Positions 1 to 10,293 of a DNA stretch of 64,000 bases are shown here, one piece after another (the stretch's first letter is position 1; each line of letters begins with the position of its first letter). The notes beneath the pieces are model-generated. The model did no database searches. It had not been told where the DNA came from and worked only from the letters and a program-made list of their open reading frames with translations. Origin of the DNA: Sphingomonas cannabina (GTDB lineage: Bacteria > Pseudomonadota > Alphaproteobacteria > Sphingomonadales > Sphingomonadaceae); assembly GCF_021391395.1 (NCBI RefSeq), contig NZ_CP090059.1, positions 1,473,001-1,537,000 on the forward strand. The letters are read 5' to 3'. The position numbers and the translations under genes were made by a program.

Positions 1-70
1 CAACCGCACCCGCCAGGCCGCGATCACGACCGAGCTGGTGGAGATCATCTCGGGCGCGGAAGCGCTCTAA
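1..70 (+). CDS. atpG: ATP synthase F1 gamma subunit, C-terminal fragment
   Basis: Only the last 22 codons are in the window, ending in TAA at 68-70. The visible tail (NRTRQAAITTELVEIISGAE) is the conserved C-terminal helix of the gamma subunit, the central rotor shaft of F1. It lies 24 bp before atpD, the usual gamma-beta order. The identification rests on this short tail plus the position; the start is outside the window. Confidence 0.88.
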   Translation, partial: NRTRQAAITTELVEIISGAEAL

Positions 71-1564
<1,494 letters not shown>

Positions 1565-1574
1565 CCAACAATCG

Positions 1575-1681
1575 CCCTCTCCCCATCGGGGAGAGGGTTG
1601 GGAGAGGGGTGGGGTCTCACCGAGAGCGTCGCTCGCGGCACTGCCCCTCTCCCCGGCCCTCTCCCCTAAGGGGAGAGGGGG
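1575..1681. repeat. Twin-hairpin CTCTCCCC repeat between atpD and atpC (family C)
   Basis: Two hairpin units in inverted orientation. The left unit begins CCCTCTCCCC-ATC-GGGGAGAGGG and continues with GGGAGAGGGG. The right unit is CCCCTCTCCCC followed by CCCTCTCCCC-TAA-GGGGAGAGGG. The sequences between the units are unrelated. The same design with a slightly different stem occurs at 6321-6431. The right end stops about 11 bp before the atpC start codon, so the G-rich arm reaches into the atpC translation initiation region. Confidence 0.85.
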
Positions 1682-1692
1682 AAGGTAAGGAA

Positions 1693-1947
1693 ATGCTCCA
1701 CTTCGAACTCGTCACGCCCGAGAAGCTGGTCCGCTCCGAGGACGTCTACATGGTCGTCGTGCCCGGCACCGAGGGCGACTTCGGCGTGCTGGAGGGCCAT
1801 GCCCCGATCATGTCGACCGTCCGCGACGGCGAGATCGCGGTCTACAAGAGCCAGGGTGCCACGCCCGAGACGATCGCGGTCGAAGGCGGCTTCGCCGAGG
1901 TCAACGGCATGGGCCTCATCGTCCTCGCCGAGCGCGCTTCGGCCTGA
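1693..1947 (+). CDS. atpC: ATP synthase F1 epsilon subunit
   Basis: Epsilon subunit: binds gamma and helps couple and regulate rotation in F1Fo. 84 residues, the short alphaproteobacterial form that is mostly the N-terminal beta-sandwich and lacks the long C-terminal helical hairpin. The opening ([13 protein letters not shown]) and the [14 protein letters not shown] segment are diagnostic. The ATG at 1693 is chosen because an upstream in-frame extension to 1609 would only translate the palindromic repeat. AAGG lies just before the start. The last 32 bp overlap, antisense, the 3' end of the convergent gene on the minus strand. Confidence 0.97.
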   Translation: MLHFELVTPEKLVRSEDVYMVVVPGTEGDFGVLEGHAPIMSTVRDGEIAVYKSQGATPETIAVEGGFAEVNGMGLIVLAERASA

Positions 1948-4144
1948 CCTCCCAGATCACGTCCACCGGCTCGCCGGCGGGCACCGCATATTCGATCCGG
2001 CCGGCTTCGGTGGCGGCCGGATCGAGCGTCTTCCCGAGCGCCACCACCCTGAGCTCGGGCAGCCTGCGCCGCGGCAGGCGCACCACCGACAGCCGGGCCT
2101 CCGTTCCCGGCGCTCCCACCGTCGTCATCCGCACCACGCCTTCGCCGAGCCGGTCGCTGCTCGCGAGGAAATGGTCGCAGGTGAGCCGGAACGGCGCGCC
2201 ATCGATCGTGTGGACCGTCCGTGAGGTGAAGACGAAGGCGGCGCCAGCGCCGTAGATCTCCTGCCCGACCTGTCCGGCCGGCTGGCCGTCGATGTAGAGG
2301 TCCTCGACGGGGAAGGAGAGCTTGCGGTCGATGTGGCCGTTGCGGATGCCCTCCTGGGCAACGGCCTCGGGCGGCAGGGCGTCGGGATAATAGTACCAGG
2401 CCCGCGACAGCGCGTAGCAGCAATAGTCGACCACCAGCCGCCGCGCCGCCGGATCGAGCGCGGTGTTGGCGTTCAGCAGCAGCTGCTCGAACGCCGCGAA
2501 GGAATCGAAGCATTCGTACATCGCCATGTACGGACCATCGTGCAGCGCGCTGACGCCGAGGAAGTTGGTGTAATGCCGCGCATTGGCGATGTTCGATTCC
2601 CACAATGCCGCATTGTGGAAGAAGCTGGCGAGGAAGGTGTGCGCCTGCTTCATGTAGCGCGCATCGCCCGTGATCACCGCCAGCCGCGCACAGGCCGCCG
2701 CGCCCCAGGCGGTGAGGTTCGCCTGATAGTTGAGCTCGAAGCGCATGTCGCGCGTCGCATCGAGCGCCGCCCGCGCTTCGTCGATGAAGCGGTCCTCGCC
2801 GGTGAGCTCATAGCCCTGCAGCATGACATAGGCATAGAGCCCGCCGACGTCGGTCTGCCCCAGACCCTCATCGTCGCGCGCCTCGGTGATCACCGAGAGA
2901 TCGGTGACGTCGTACTGGATCGGCCAGATATACTTGAAATGCCGCGCAGCGCGGACGGCATAGTCGATCGAGCCGAGGAACAGCTTTCTCGCCTGCCTGT
3001 CGCCGTCGAGCGCCAGCCGGCCGAGCTTCTGCATCGGATGATAGAGGTACCAGCTGTCGACCGCATCGGCATTCTTGTCGTCGCCGACGTTGGGCAGATA
3101 GCGGCGCAGCGTCTTGAGCTTGGCGTCGTAGAAGCGCGGCATGCCCGCGGCGAGCTCGGCCTGGAGCGGCACCGGCCGCTTCAGCCATGCGGCATAATCG
3201 GCGAGCGAGGCGACCGTCACGGCCTGCACCATCGAGTCAGGGTATTCGGTGGCGGTGTAGGGGTGGATGTAGCGGTGCCCGTACTGGCGGATCGTCGCCT
3301 TGGGCGAATGGGCGAGATCCTTCAGCGTGCGCTCGGCGCGGGCAGCCCAGTCGTGCCAGCGCCGCGCCGGCTTCTCGATCCGCTCATAGGCCTCGCCGAG
3401 CATCTGGAGGAAAGCGATGGCGCTGCCATGTTCGCCGGGTTCGGTGCGCCCGCGCAGCACCAGCAGCGCGTCCGACAGCGTCACGGGCTCGCCCGCGGCA
3501 AGCACCGGCTCGCCGCTGCCGACCGTCCGCTCGACGGGTGCGAGATAGCCGAGCTCGGGCCAGGCGCCGCCGACCGCGCCGTCGGGCTTGGTGCCGGTCG
3601 CCTGGAAATAGCCGTCGAGCGCGGTCAGGTTCTGAAGATAGAGGAAGTCACCGAACCCAGGCTCGTCGAGGCGCCCGAACACCAGGCCGGTGTTGAGCCC
3701 GCGCTGCGCCGCCTTGACCTCGCCCCTCGCCCGGGCGGGGTCGCCGTCCGCGCCGAATACGACCAGGTCGCGGCCTAATACCGGCGGCGCCAGCGGAGCG
3801 GCGGGGGTGAGCATCAGGGTCGAGCGCAGCGCCGGCATCGCGCCCGGCTCGACCCGCACGGTCGCCTCGAACCGGCCCGCGACGGTGTCGGCGCGGCAGG
3901 TGAGCGTCTCACCCTCCTCGACCGTCACCTCGCCAAGCGGTCCGGCCGGCGCGCGCATGACGCGGAGCGCCACGCCGCCGCGCTCGCCCTGCACGACCAG
4001 CCACAGCGATTCATCCGAACGGCGCAGCTCGACATCGAGCGCGTCGAGCGAGCGGTGCCACAGCCGCTTCGACCCGCGCCGGGTCAGCTCCTCGGCCAAA
4101 GCCAGCGAATCCGACGTGAGCACCGCCGCCTTGGCCACCGTCAT
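1916..4144 (-). CDS. Large helical protein, possible alpha/alpha-barrel glycosidase-like fold
   Basis: 742 residues with no signal peptide or membrane segment, so probably cytoplasmic. I do not recognise the family with confidence. Residues from about 250 to 600 are rich in aromatic residues and helix-like repeats (for example [74 protein letters not shown]), a pattern resembling six-hairpin sugar-active enzymes. The flanks look beta-rich. The ATG at 4144 has GGAGGTG six bases upstream. The gene converges on the atp operon and its end overlaps atpC by 32 bp. The fold is inference from composition only. Confidence 0.75.
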   Translation of the reverse strand: MTVAKAAVLTSDSLALAEELTRRGSKRLWHRSLDALDVELRRSDESLWLVVQGERGGVALRVMRAPAGPLGEVTVEEGETLTCRADTVAGRFEATVRVEPGAMPALRSTLMLTPAAPLAPPVLGRDLVVFGADGDPARARGEVKAAQRGLNTGLVFGRLDEPGFGDFLYLQNLTALDGYFQATGTKPDGAVGGAWPELGYLAPVERTVGSGEPVLAAGEPVTLSDALLVLRGRTEPGEHGSAIAFLQMLGEAYERIEKPARRWHDWAARAERTLKDLAHSPKATIRQYGHRYIHPYTATEYPDSMVQAVTVASLADYAAWLKRPVPLQAELAAGMPRFYDAKLKTLRRYLPNVGDDKNADAVDSWYLYHPMQKLGRLALDGDRQARKLFLGSIDYAVRAARHFKYIWPIQYDVTDLSVITEARDDEGLGQTDVGGLYAYVMLQGYELTGEDRFIDEARAALDATRDMRFELNYQANLTAWGAAACARLAVITGDARYMKQAHTFLASFFHNAALWESNIANARHYTNFLGVSALHDGPYMAMYECFDSFAAFEQLLLNANTALDPAARRLVVDYCCYALSRAWYYYPDALPPEAVAQEGIRNGHIDRKLSFPVEDLYIDGQPAGQVGQEIYGAGAAFVFTSRTVHTIDGAPFRLTCDHFLASSDRLGEGVVRMTTVGAPGTEARLSVVRLPRRRLPELRVVALGKTLDPAATEAGRIEYAVPAGEPVDVIWEVRPKRARRGR

Positions 4145-4198
4145 CCGCGCACCTCCGGGTTCGGCAGGTGCAACGCCGCATCGCTTGACCGGTTGCGT

Positions 4199-4639
4199 TC
4201 AGGGGCGGCGATAATGCCAGCGCATCGCCTTGCTGCCGTCGGCGAGCGAGATCTCCGCGAGCAGATCGGCGCCCTCGCGCCAGTAGCGGATACGCTGCGG
4301 ATAATCGTGCGCCGGATTGGCGAAGACGACCTCGGTCGCGCTCGCCGACACCAGCGGAAACGGGGAGGGCGCGCGTCCCTTCGGCGACGCCCAGAAGGTG
4401 AGCCTGCCCGCCTCGTCGGGCGCGATCCGCGCCAGCTCCCAGATCTGCAAGGTCTCGCCCTTGCCGCTCCGCGACACGCCGATCATCATGCCGGCGCGAG
4501 GCGACAGCCAGCTTTCCTCGGTCCAGCCGGCCTCTGTCTCTTCGACCCAGTGGCCGGCCATCCAATCGGGTAGCTTCACCGTGTCGGGTGCGGCTCCGAT
4601 CAGCATCGCCGTCGCTGCGACGATCATTCCGTATCGCAT
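4199..4639 (-). CDS. DUF6265-family exported protein
   Basis: 146 residues. A short N-terminal hydrophobic stretch (MIVAATAMLIGAA) looks like a signal peptide, so the protein is likely periplasmic. The rest matches the pattern I know from DUF6265 proteins: a WMAGHWVEE opening, SPRAGMMIGVSRSGKG, and the closing NPAHDYPQRIRYWREG. These proteins have no established function. It lies 54 bp upstream of the 742-residue gene on the same strand and could be co-transcribed with it. Confidence 0.8.
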   Translation of the reverse strand: MRYGMIVAATAMLIGAAPDTVKLPDWMAGHWVEETEAGWTEESWLSPRAGMMIGVSRSGKGETLQIWELARIAPDEAGRLTFWASPKGRAPSPFPLVSASATEVVFANPAHDYPQRIRYWREGADLLAEISLADGSKAMRWHYRRP

Positions 4640-4762
4640 AGCCCCTCCTGCGATCGCCCGCCGCCATCATAGCAGCGGCGCCGGAACGTGGTTAGGCAAT
4701 TATCAAGCCTTCCTGCCTAACCCTTCCGCTCGAATACGGGCCTGGCCCGCGTGAGGGGCGGA

Positions 4763-6313
4763 ATGAGCGCTTTCGGTCGACGCAATGGTTTGAGCAGCGG
4801 TGCGCCGGGGACGCGCCCCGCTTTTGGCGTGGCACGGCCGATGCAGGGGAGCGGATCGCGCCCGTCGGCCGAGCCGGAAGGCGGAGAGCAGTTCCCGCCG
4901 ATCGCCGGCGCGCCGCTGCCGACGCAGAGCCTCGAGAGCGAGACTCTGGCCGCCGTCACCGCCGCGTCCAGCCCCGGCAGCGAGGCGATGCAACGGCTTG
5001 CCGACCGCGTCGCCGCCTCCGCCGAGCAGGGCAGCTCACGCACCGAGGGCTTCGAGGCGTCGATCCACCGCATCAAGGAACAGGTGCTGCCGCGCCTGCT
5101 GGAGCGCGTCGATCCCGAGGCCGCGGCGACGCTGGGCAAGGACGAGCTCGCCGAGGAATTCCGCCCGATCATCGGCGAGGTGCTCGCCGAACTGAAGCTG
5201 ACGCTCAACCGGCGCGAGCAGTTCGCGTTGGAGAAGGTGCTGGTCGACGAGCTGCTCGGCCTCGGCCCGCTCGAGGAGCTTCTCGCCGATCCGGCGGTCA
5301 GCGATATCATGGTCAACGGCCCCGACCAGACCTTCGTCGAGCGCAAGGGCAAGCTCGAGCTCGCCAACATCCAGTTCCGCGACGAGGAGCATCTGTTCCA
5401 GATCGCGCAGCGCATCTGCAACTCGGTCGGCCGCCGCGTCGATCAGACCACGCCGCTCGCCGACGCCCGCCTCAAGGACGGCAGCCGCGTCAACGTGATC
5501 GTGCCGCCGCTGTCGCTGCGCGGCACCGCCATCTCGATCCGCAAATTCTCCGACAAGCCGATCACGCTCGACATGATGGCGAACTGGGGATCGATGTCGC
5601 AGAAGATGGCGACGTGCCTCAAGATCGCGGGGGCGAGCCGATTCAACGTCGTCATTTCCGGCGGCACCGGTTCGGGCAAGACGACGATGCTCAACGCCCT
5701 GTCGAAGATGATCGATCCGGGCGAGCGTGTGCTGACGATCGAGGACGCCGCCGAGCTCCGCCTGCAGCAGCCGCACTGGCTGCCGCTCGAGACGCGGCCG
5801 CCGAACCTGGAGGGGCAGGGCGAGATCACCATCCGCGACCTCGTCAAGAACGCGCTGCGTATGCGCCCCGACCGCATCATCCTGGGCGAGATCCGCGGCA
5901 GCGAGTGTTTCGACCTGCTCGCCGCAATGAACACCGGCCACGACGGATCGATGTGCACGCTCCACTCCAACAGCCCACGCGAATGCCTGGGCCGTATGGA
6001 GAACATGGTGATGATGGGCGACATCAAGATCCCGAAGGAGGCGATCAGCCGCCAGATCGCCGATTCGGTCGACATGATCGTGCAGGTGAAGCGCCTGCGC
6101 GACGGCAGCCGCCGCGTCACCAACATCACCGAGGTGATCGGCATGGAAGGTCCGGTGATCGTCACGCAGGAATTGTTCAAGTTCGAGTATCTGGACGAGA
6201 GTGCCGACGGCAAGATCGTCGGTGAGTACCGCTCGATGGGCCTTCGCCCCTACACGCTCGACAAGGCGCGCCAGTTCGGCTTCGACCAGGCGATGCTGGA
6301 GGCATGTCTGTAA
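4763..6313 (+). CDS. cpaF: CpaF-family secretion/pilus ATPase
   Basis: Hexameric ATPase of the type II/IV secretion superfamily, usually powering Flp/Tad pilus assembly at the inner membrane. 516 residues from the ATG at 4763, which has GAGGGGCGG upstream; a GTG at 4751 would add four residues. The first 75 residues are low-complexity. The CpaF N-terminal helical region precedes Walker A (GGTGSGKT, near residue 300), and the Asp/Glu boxes (IILGEIRGSECFDLL) and GHDGSMCTLHSN follow. No other tad/cpa genes are adjacent, so the rest of the machine must be encoded elsewhere. Confidence 0.95.
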   Translation: MSAFGRRNGLSSGAPGTRPAFGVARPMQGSGSRPSAEPEGGEQFPPIAGAPLPTQSLESETLAAVTAASSPGSEAMQRLADRVAASAEQGSSRTEGFEASIHRIKEQVLPRLLERVDPEAAATLGKDELAEEFRPIIGEVLAELKLTLNRREQFALEKVLVDELLGLGPLEELLADPAVSDIMVNGPDQTFVERKGKLELANIQFRDEEHLFQIAQRICNSVGRRVDQTTPLADARLKDGSRVNVIVPPLSLRGTAISIRKFSDKPITLDMMANWGSMSQKMATCLKIAGASRFNVVISGGTGSGKTTMLNALSKMIDPGERVLTIEDAAELRLQQPHWLPLETRPPNLEGQGEITIRDLVKNALRMRPDRIILGEIRGSECFDLLAAMNTGHDGSMCTLHSNSPRECLGRMENMVMMGDIKIPKEAISRQIADSVDMIVQVKRLRDGSRRVTNITEVIGMEGPVIVTQELFKFEYLDESADGKIVGEYRSMGLRPYTLDKARQFGFDQAMLEACL

Positions 6314-6320
6314 CCGAAAC

Positions 6321-6431
6321 CTCTCTCCCTTTGGGAGAGGGAGTGGGAGGGCGAGGGCGACCACGCCGGCCGCAGTCGCCCTCACCCTCCCGCGCCTCCG
6401 GCGCTCCTTCCCTCTCCCAAAGGGAGAGAGA
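6321..6431. repeat. Twin-hairpin CTCTCCC repeat after cpaF (family C)
   Basis: Same architecture as 1575-1681. A left unit (TCTCTCCC-TTT-GGGAGAGGGA) and a right unit (CCCTCTCCC-AAA-GGGAGAGAG) face each other across about 60 bp that also contain smaller inverted C- and G-rich blocks. It starts 8 bp after the cpaF stop and ends 48 bp before the next gene. It could act as a 3'-end RNA stabiliser or weak terminator for cpaF. Confidence 0.82.
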
Positions 6432-6479
6432 CAGTATGATGGCGACTCGCGTGAAAAAGCGCTAACCGCCCGCTTCATC

Positions 6480-7655
6480 ATGCGCGTCGCCGGCCTGTTC
6501 CTCTGCCTCCTGCTCGGCGCGGCGCCGGCCGTGGCCGAAGCGCCGGCGGTGGAGCTCGCGTCCAATACCGCGGCGCAATGGGTGAGCTTCGACCTCACTC
6601 CCGGCAACCAGATCCGCTTCACCATGACCGTGAACGGCCGTCCGGCGACGGCGGTGCTCGATACCGGGGTCACGCACAGCCTCATCTCGCGCAGGTTCGC
6701 CGAGGCGATCGGGCTGCGGCCGGTGCTGGCGGGACAGGCCGACGCGATCGGCGGGACGGTGCCGCTCGGCTGGGCAGCGGTCGAGTCGCTGGCGATCGGC
6801 GGCCTGACGCGCACCGGCGGCCGTCTGGCGGTGGCCGATCTCAAGGCGATCGCCACCGGCAGCGCCGAGCCCGTCGAGATGCTGATCGGCAGCGACCTGC
6901 TCGGCCGTCAGGCGCTCGACATCGATTATGACGCCCGCCGTTTCCGCCTGCTGCCATCCGGCCGGCTGCCGTTCACCGGGACCAGCGTGCCGCTGTCGAT
7001 CGCACCGGACTCGGGCGTGTTCCTGAGCGAGCTTTCGATCGGACGGCATCGCTTCAAGCCGATGATCGTCGATACCGGCGACGGATCGTCGGTGACCTTG
7101 TCGCGCGAGATCTGGGGCGCGGCGCGGGTGCCGACGCCGCCGCTCACCTCCGCCTATGCCTTCGGCCTCGGCGGCGCGATCGAGACCGATCTCACCGTCC
7201 TGCCAGCCGTCCGCCTTGCCGGACTCACGGCAAGGAACGTCGAGGTCAGGATCGAGGGCAAGGACGGCTTCTCCCAGCTCACCGGCACCGCGGGCCGGAT
7301 CGGTTCGGGCCTGCTCCAGCGCTATCGCGTGCTGATCGACCCCACCGCCAAACGCATGGTGTTCGCACCCGGCAAGACCGTCGATCGCGAACCGCTCAAG
7401 TCGACCAGCGGGCTGCTCATCGCGCTCCAGGGCAGGTCGCTGCGCGTGCTCCATGTCATGCGCAACTCGCCGGCGGCTGCGGCGGGTTGGCGCGCGGGCG
7501 AGCGCATCTGCGCGGTCGACGGTGTGCCGATCCCTGCCGACTATCTCGCCACGCCGCTCGCGGCCTGGCCGGCAGGTGCGCCGGGGCGTACGGTCCGCCT
7601 GGGCCTGTGCGACAACGGCGGCGACCGCACGCTGACGCTCGCGCGCTTCTACTGA
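6480..7655 (+). CDS. Exported retropepsin-like aspartyl protease with PDZ domain
   Basis: 391 residues. A signal peptide (LFLCLLLGAAPAVAEA) indicates export. Two retropepsin-type half-domains follow, each with a catalytic-type DTG: ATAVLDTGVTHS (D61) and MIVDTGDGSS (D198). Residues from about 315 form a PDZ-like module (MRNSPAAAAGWRAGERICAVDG). Having both DTG motifs in one chain resembles a pepsin-like pseudo-dimer. Substrate unknown. The ATG at 6480 is chosen over an upstream in-frame extension that would translate the repeat. The stop TGA shares a base with the next start (TGATG), so the downstream glycosyltransferase is translationally coupled. Confidence 0.85.
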   Translation: MRVAGLFLCLLLGAAPAVAEAPAVELASNTAAQWVSFDLTPGNQIRFTMTVNGRPATAVLDTGVTHSLISRRFAEAIGLRPVLAGQADAIGGTVPLGWAAVESLAIGGLTRTGGRLAVADLKAIATGSAEPVEMLIGSDLLGRQALDIDYDARRFRLLPSGRLPFTGTSVPLSIAPDSGVFLSELSIGRHRFKPMIVDTGDGSSVTLSREIWGAARVPTPPLTSAYAFGLGGAIETDLTVLPAVRLAGLTARNVEVRIEGKDGFSQLTGTAGRIGSGLLQRYRVLIDPTAKRMVFAPGKTVDREPLKSTSGLLIALQGRSLRVLHVMRNSPAAAAGWRAGERICAVDGVPIPADYLATPLAAWPAGAPGRTVRLGLCDNGGDRTLTLARFY

Positions 7656-9103
7656 TGGAGCGCATCCGGCCGTTGCCTGCGCCGGCGGTGGCGGCGCTGC
7701 TGCTCGCGGCGGCGGTGGCGCTGCGCACGGCCGATTTCGGCAATCCTGTGATCCATGTCGACGAGCAATATTATCTGCTGGTCGGCGAGCGGCTGCTCCA
7801 CGGAGCGTTGCCCTATGTCGACATCTGGGACCGCAAGCCGATCGGGCTGTTCCTGCTCTACGCTGGCGCGGCGGCACTGCCGGGCGACGATATCCTTGGC
7901 TATCAGCTCCTCGCCTGCCTCTCGGCGGCCGCCACCGCAGCGCTGGTCTTCGCCAGCGCGCTTCGGGTCGGTGCGAGCCGGACCGGCGCGATTGCGGCCG
8001 CAATCGCCTATCTCGTCTGGCTGCCCTTGCTCGGTGGGCGCGGGGGACAGGCGCCGGTATTCTACAACCTGCCCGTTACCGCCGCCGCCTGGCTGACGCT
8101 GCGGCTGCCGTCGCTGGAGCGGCGGCCGGATGCGATCGTCGTGAACGGCCTCGCGGCCTGTCTGCTCGCCGGCCTCGCCATCCAGCTCAAGCCGACCGCG
8201 GCTTTCGAGGGAGCGTTCTTCGGTCTCGCGCACCTGTGGTGGCTGTGGCGGAGCGGCGCCCGGGCGAAGCTGGTTCCCGCCGTATCGCTGTGGCTGCTGG
8301 CCGGCGCGGCGCCGACGTTGGCGGCGGCGTTCGTTTATGCGCGGCTCGGCCATTTCGATGCGTGGTGGTTCGCCAACCTCACCTCGATCCTGCTGCGGCC
8401 GCCCTATCCGGCGAGCGAACTCGCGATGCGGTTGCTCGGCATCGCCGCCGAGCTGTCGCCGCTGATCCTGTGCGCCGTGGTCGCCTGGCGCCGGCGGCGC
8501 GCGCGCTCAGCGGCGGAGCGGGGGCTGGCGTTTCTGTGGCTCGGCACCGCTCTGGTCGGTTTCGCCGCGATCGGCACCTTCTTCGACCATTATGCGCTGC
8601 CGCTGATCGCACCGCTGGCGGTGCCGGCGGCGATCGCCTTCGGCCGTCATCCGCGCGCGCTGATCGGTGCGCTGGGACTGGGGCTGCTGCTGGTGGTGGT
8701 CGAGCGTGCGTTCGTCCCCAACGACGGCCCCGGTGCGCGCGAGGTCGCCCGCGTCGTCGCTGCGAACGATCGCGGCGGATGTCCCTATGTCTTCATCGGC
8801 GACACCATCACATACAGCCTGGGCGATGCCTGCCTGCCGACCGCCTATGCCTTCCCCAATTTCCTCGCCTACACGACCGAGCAGGGGGCGACAGGCATCG
8901 ACGAAGCGGCTGAGGTCCGCCGCATCCTCGCCGGGCGGCCGCCGGTGATCGTCACCTCGACCCGCCGGCTCGACATCTGGAATCGGGCCAGCCTCGCCGC
9001 GCTCAAGGCGGCGCTCGTGCGCTATCGTCCTGTATTCAGCGTGCCGCGTGCGCAATACCGCACGGTCGTCTATCTCCGCCGCGACCTCGCCTTCAGGAAT
9101 TGA
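7655..9103 (+). CDS. GT-C (ArnT/PMT-like) membrane glycosyltransferase
   Basis: 482 residues with about ten hydrophobic segments, from an N-terminal helix (VAALLLAAAVALRTA) to about residue 350. The first periplasmic loop holds an acidic motif, HVDEQYYLLVGERLLHG, followed by YVDIWDRKPIG, as in GT-C enzymes that use polyprenyl-phosphate sugars. The C-terminal region of about 130 residues is soluble and probably periplasmic. The donor and acceptor cannot be told from sequence. It begins in the stop codon of the retropepsin gene. Its last 11 bp overlap a small convergent gene. Confidence 0.82.
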   Translation: MERIRPLPAPAVAALLLAAAVALRTADFGNPVIHVDEQYYLLVGERLLHGALPYVDIWDRKPIGLFLLYAGAAALPGDDILGYQLLACLSAAATAALVFASALRVGASRTGAIAAAIAYLVWLPLLGGRGGQAPVFYNLPVTAAAWLTLRLPSLERRPDAIVVNGLAACLLAGLAIQLKPTAAFEGAFFGLAHLWWLWRSGARAKLVPAVSLWLLAGAAPTLAAAFVYARLGHFDAWWFANLTSILLRPPYPASELAMRLLGIAAELSPLILCAVVAWRRRRARSAAERGLAFLWLGTALVGFAAIGTFFDHYALPLIAPLAVPAAIAFGRHPRALIGALGLGLLLVVVERAFVPNDGPGAREVARVVAANDRGGCPYVFIGDTITYSLGDACLPTAYAFPNFLAYTTEQGATGIDEAAEVRRILAGRPPVIVTSTRRLDIWNRASLAALKAALVRYRPVFSVPRAQYRTVVYLRRDLAFRN

Positions 9104-9278
9104 GCGCGACGCTGGCGAGGATCAGCGCGCCCATCATCGCCGCGAACTGGATCGTCGGCCATGGCACCATCCCGACGCGGTCGAGGTCGCGCCGGCGGCC
9201 GCGGCGCCATTGACCGATGCCGCTCGCCACCGCCACCGCGACACAGGCCGCCGCCGCGCTCCACAGTCTCGCTTGCAT
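9093..9278 (-). CDS. Small two-helix membrane protein
   Basis: 61 residues, supported mainly by a strong ribosome binding site (GGGAGGTG, two bases before the ATG at 9278) and by composition. It has a hydrophobic segment near residues 5-20 (WSAAAACVAVAVASGIG), an Arg-rich loop, and a second segment (IQFAAMMGALILASVAL) at the C-terminus. No family recognised. It converges on and overlaps the end of the glycosyltransferase gene. Confidence 0.6.
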   Translation of the reverse strand: MQARLWSAAAACVAVAVASGIGQWRRGRRRDLDRVGMVPWPTIQFAAMMGALILASVALNS

Positions 9279-9332
9279 CGCACCTCCCTGCCGCGATACG
9301 AAGGCAACGTCCACCGTTCGAGGAGACTTGAG

Positions 9333-10148
9333 ATGCGCGCGCTCGCAACCATAGCGATCGTCTCCGTTGCGGCTGCGGTGACCAGTGTCGCGATCGGAGC
9401 GCCGGCCACGCTCCAGTCTAAGCTCGCCGAGGTCGTTGCGGCACCCACCCGCACGCCCGCCAACGTCGCGCGCGACAAATATCGCCATCCGGTCGAGACG
9501 CTCGCCTTCTTCCAGGTGAAGCCGGGCGACACGGTGGTCGAGATCTGGCCTGGCGGCGGCTGGTATACCGAAATCCTGGCGCCCTACGCTGCTGCGCGGG
9601 GAAGCTATTGGGCGGCCGGCCCCTGGCCCAAGGGCCTCGACGGCGTGCGCGCTCTGCAGGCGAAGGACGCCGCGCTCTACGGCAAGGTCAACCTCGCCGC
9701 CTTCCCGGCCGATGCGGGGCAGCCGAAGGTGCCGGATGGCAGCGCCGACGTCGTCCTCACCTTCCGCAACGTCCACAACTGGCGCGCAGGGTATCAGCGG
9801 GGCGGTCAGGATTATGCGGCGGAGGCCTTCCGCCAGATGTATGCGATGCTGAAGCCGGGCGGCACGCTCGGCGTGGTCGACCATCGTTTACCCGAGAGCG
9901 CCGACGCCGCCCGCGAGACCAACAGCGGTTATATCAAGGTCTCGACCGTCCGCCGCCTTGCGGAGCAGGCCGGCTTCGTCTTCGACAGCGCGAGCGAGAT
10001 CAATGCCAACCCCAAGGACACCGCCGACTGGCCCAATGGCGTGTGGACGCTGCCGCCGAGCTATCAGCTCAAGGACGTCGACCGCGCCAAATATGCCGCG
10101 ATCGGCGAGAGCGACCGGATGACGCTGCGGTTCAAGAAGCCGAGGTGA
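9333..10148 (+). CDS. Signal-peptide-bearing class I SAM methyltransferase-like protein
   Basis: 271 residues with an AGGAGA site before the ATG at 9333. An N-terminal signal peptide (IAIVSVAAAVTSVAIGAPA) is followed by a Rossmann-type methyltransferase fold. The usual SAM-binding glycine motif appears as VVEIWPGGGWYTEILAPY (about residues 67-84), and a motif IV/post region as MLKPGGTLGVVDHR. Such exported methyltransferase-fold proteins are common in alphaproteobacteria but their activity is unproven. SAM is not normally present in the periplasm, so the fold may have been repurposed. Confidence 0.82.
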   Translation: MRALATIAIVSVAAAVTSVAIGAPATLQSKLAEVVAAPTRTPANVARDKYRHPVETLAFFQVKPGDTVVEIWPGGGWYTEILAPYAAARGSYWAAGPWPKGLDGVRALQAKDAALYGKVNLAAFPADAGQPKVPDGSADVVLTFRNVHNWRAGYQRGGQDYAAEAFRQMYAMLKPGGTLGVVDHRLPESADAARETNSGYIKVSTVRRLAEQAGFVFDSASEINANPKDTADWPNGVWTLPPSYQLKDVDRAKYAAIGESDRMTLRFKKPR

Positions 10149-10187
10149 GCTTTGCTCCCCGAAGTGGGAACTGGTCGAATTGAGGTC

Positions 10188-10268
10188 GTCATCCCGGCGG
10201 AAGCCGGGATCTCATGAGGCTTACGGTACTGCAGCTGCCTGAGATCCCGGCTTTCGCCGGGATGACGG
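10188..10268. repeat. Palindromic GTCATCCCGGC repeat between convergent genes (family D)
   Basis: Outer arms are perfect inverses: CGTCATCCCGGC...GGGATCTCA on the left and TGAGATCCCGGC...GGGATGACG on the right, about 28 bp each. Each arm is itself a small hairpin (CCCGGC-GGAA-GCCGGG and CCCGGC-TTTC-GCCGGG). It sits between two genes that end toward each other, where it can fold in both transcripts and could work as a bidirectional transcript end or stabiliser. Confidence 0.85.
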
Positions 10269-10293
10269 TATTTCAACGAAGGGCGATCACACC

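Noticed and set aside
2333..3778. Long plus-strand frame opposite the 742-residue gene
   Set aside because: Arg/Val/Gly-rich shadow composition typical of antisense frames in high-G+C DNA, no start signal, and the minus-strand frame reads like a real protein.
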